From Serilophus lunatus (lineage: Eukaryota > Chordata > Aves > Passeriformes > Eurylaimidae): a stretch of 64,000 nt of DNA. The first letter of the stretch is position 1, and each line of letters opens with the position of its first letter. Position numbers and translations under genes: made by a program. Location: contig VXBA01003489.1 in the NCBI GenBank assembly GCA_013399895.1, positions 301,855 through 365,854 of the forward strand. Direction: 5' to 3'. Under the pieces are notes generated by a model that did not search any database, was not told the DNA's origin, and worked only from the letters and a program-made list of their open reading frames with translations. Positions 61,681 to 64,000 of the stretch are shown here, piece by piece.

Positions 61681-64000
61681 AATTGAAAACTCATTTCTAG
61701 TGTTTCTGGAATGAAACACTTTGTGCCCCTGGCACAAAGGAGGTCCCACGAACAGTCAGGGCAGCTGATTTATGGTGAAACCAAGTTGTGGGTCCCATCT
61801 TAGGAGCGTGCAGTGGAATGTGCCATGTAACTACATCAAGACAACCTTAAAAAAAGAGCAACAACACAGAACACACTCTCCTCTTAGTCTTTCAAGTGGA
61901 TGAATAGCTACAGATTTGCCACAGCCCTTTTACCCCATCTAATCACCCAGCACCTACTCCTGGAAGCCAGGAGACATATCCTTGCTCTCCTGTGGCACTG
62001 ATTCAAGTCTAGATGATTTCACAGCTTTTCCCACTGAGCAATGTATGGATCTGTAGGATGCTCTCTCTGTTTGGAAGTTCACTTCAACGAGGAAATTCCG
62101 GTAATAAAAATAAGAATTACAGCTTGATGTGGTCCAGAGTGGCATCAACTTCCTTCCAAAGAAACACACCCATCCTCACCTGACAGCCAGAGAGAAAATA
62201 TCTCTGTGGCAGAGACTGTCAGCAGCAAATGGAAAGAGGAGAGAGAGGAGAGATCAGCCAGAAAAACAAAATAAAATATAAAAGGGAGCTGGACTGAAGC
62301 TGCTAATTATGGGCAAATATGAAATGAGAATAAATACACTGTAAGCTGGGCCTGTGCATCACACTCATTTTTGATTCTGCACTTCATTTCTGCTGTGTGA
62401 GATTCAGTCACTGCTCAGACTCTCCAGGCCTGTGTTACATAAAGTGCTACACACATCACCTGAAGGAATGACTCACAGATTTAATCCAGCAGCTTGGTTT
62501 CTGTTTAAAGTCAGAGAGAGTTAGCCTAAAAATCTTTTTTTGTGTGCACTTGCTTCAGTAAAGCTAAAGGTCCCTGGGCTTGTTTTAAAACATATTTCAA
62601 TGTGACCTGACTAATCCTTTAATACCAGCTTTCACTACCTTTGATCAGCCTCTTACTGTAGCTATAGGAGATTAGATCAAACCTTAAAAACCCCACCAAA
62701 ATCCAGACTTGGTTGCAGAGAATTTTCCTACTGCAGTGAATTAATATCATGAGCAACTTCAAGGCTGAAATATCTGCCCAAACAGCACAGGGGGGTATGT
62801 CCTTTAGGGCACTTCCATGTGGTGCTGTGGGACTTGCCTGGAGTACACAGGAAAAAACATTCTCTTCATATATTTGATAGATAAATGTGTTTTGGTAAAC
62901 AGTCCTTTGATATCTATCAGCTGAAAACATTATCAGAGTTGCACATTTATCATATAATTTCACCAAATCACGGTCACATACTCAGATATTTCGTATGTGT
63001 GAGATAACAGCAAATGCCCAAACCAACACCCCCAGCAATAAAACATCCCCCCCATAGGAAGGAGGGCTCACACAGCCAGGACTATTGACTTGGCTGAAGC
63101 AGCATGTGCACCCAGGGATCAGAAAACCCAAATTTGACTCAATGCAGATCAACATTCTGCACATCAACGGCCCTGGCTGCTTCCAAGAGCTTTGCAGAGG
63201 CCACCCAAAGCTGAATTTGGAAGGAAAGGGTGGTTGCACCACAGTTAGCAGAGCCTGAGAGCTACACTCTGATGTCTAATTTATTTTATAAAGAGATCAC
63301 AAGACGTTACAGCTTTCAATAAATGCCTATTGACTGAGTTCTGTCAGATGACACATCTCACTCATCTGCAGCCAAACTCTGCCAGCTCTACCCCCTTTCA
63401 ATCCCATCTCAATCTTCATTTAGTGCTGACTGCAACTGAACAGGGGAATAAACCACGACTGGCTTGCAGATGATTTCTTTTTAAAGATGTCTCAAACTGT
63501 CACTGATAAATAAAAAATCCATTAATGTCACGTTCCCCATTATTTTGCTGTTTCCAAGGTCTTTTCTGGAGAGTTGAGCCTCTTCCCTCCCAGTTCTCTG
63601 TTGTTACAGATCCCAGATATCCTTTCCTGTCCATGACACCCAGATGGGGCATCAACACGGTTGGTTGTGGTGCCAACAGTGAAGGAAATAAATGACATAT
63701 CCAGTGAAAAATGTGGGTCTAAACTTCTCTGTTCTTGATTGGGACCCTATTTTGCAACTCAAAATTCCTCCCTGCTGAAACGAGGCAGATCACACCCACC
63801 AACTCAGGTGCTTAAATCAGTGTAAATGTATAATGAGGTTGGCATTTGTGCTATTAGAAATATTTGTAATTTCATAAATCTCTCAATTAAAACAGCTCTG
63901 CATGTTCTCTGTGCTGTCGGTAATATCAAGCCAAAGCACTCCCAAATTAGAGAATTTATCCTTATCCCTTATCCTCAAATATGTTGATAAACTTGTGCAC

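Larger units (their letters stand above)
55417..64000 (-). other. CNTN4: CNTN4 intron upstream of exon A (5' end outside window)
   Basis: At least 8.6 kb without a recognisable exon. I looked on the minus strand for the expected preceding exon, the start of Ig2 ending in a CGPPPHSG-like motif, and did not see it. It contains two CR1 fragments (60838-61265 and 61553-61680). A CpG-richer patch near 57470-57680 and another near 55765-55890 have no assigned origin. Reading frames here lack family motifs and are judged chance. Confidence 0.7.

Noticed and set aside
1..64000. CRISPR arrays, operons, phage or bacterial elements
   Set aside because: The sequence is vertebrate intron with GT-AG exons and CR1 repeats, and none of the repeats has CRISPR spacing or diverse spacers.

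Overview
This window looks like intronic, bird-type vertebrate DNA carrying seven consecutive coding exons of one gene on the minus strand. The gene is an Ig-superfamily contactin, and CNTN4 (BIG-2) is the best match. The avian call rests on about 26 CR1 (chicken repeat 1) LINE 3' ends, no Alu/B1-like SINEs that I could see, and moderate intron sizes. A songbird or other neoavian is plausible but unproven. There is no prokaryotic or viral gene content.

Layout, reading the gene 5' to 3' from right to left. 64000-55417 is upstream intron. Exon A (55416-55213) encodes the second half of Ig2. Exons B (49674-49572) and C (48788-48604) make Ig3. Exons D (38982-38846) and E (37421-37292) make Ig4. 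Exons F (33601-33451) and G (14587-14460) make Ig5. 14459-1 is downstream intron. The exons total 1038 nt. All introns are GT-AG, and the phases join into one open frame of about 346 residues with no stop. Introns at Ig-domain boundaries are all phase 1, and each complete Ig domain is a two-exon unit of 288, 267 or 279 nt, all multiples of three. The first exons (signal peptide, Ig1, first half of Ig2) and the later ones (Ig6, FnIII repeats, GPI signal) were not found and should lie outside the window.

The rest is intron. Most recognisable repeats are severely 5'-truncated CR1 copies, about 20 in the same sense as the gene and 6 opposite. One 4 x 40 bp minisatellite lies at 30311-30470. Smaller duplications, a 13-bp inverted repeat and a 20-bp perfect palindrome are also listed.

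The most unusual items are: (1) a CpG-rich open stretch at about 41215-41505 whose + strand translation resembles the end of a LINE APE-endonuclease domain of a non-CR1-like family, possibly an old exapted element; (2) near-identical CR1 copies in alternating orientation that separate exons D, C, B and A one by one; (3) a retrocopy-like AATAAA plus poly(A) signature at 44290-44331 on the minus strand; and (4) a CR1 inserted inside an opposite-strand CR1. I found no wholly new biological system. Every homology call is from reading and memory, with no database search.
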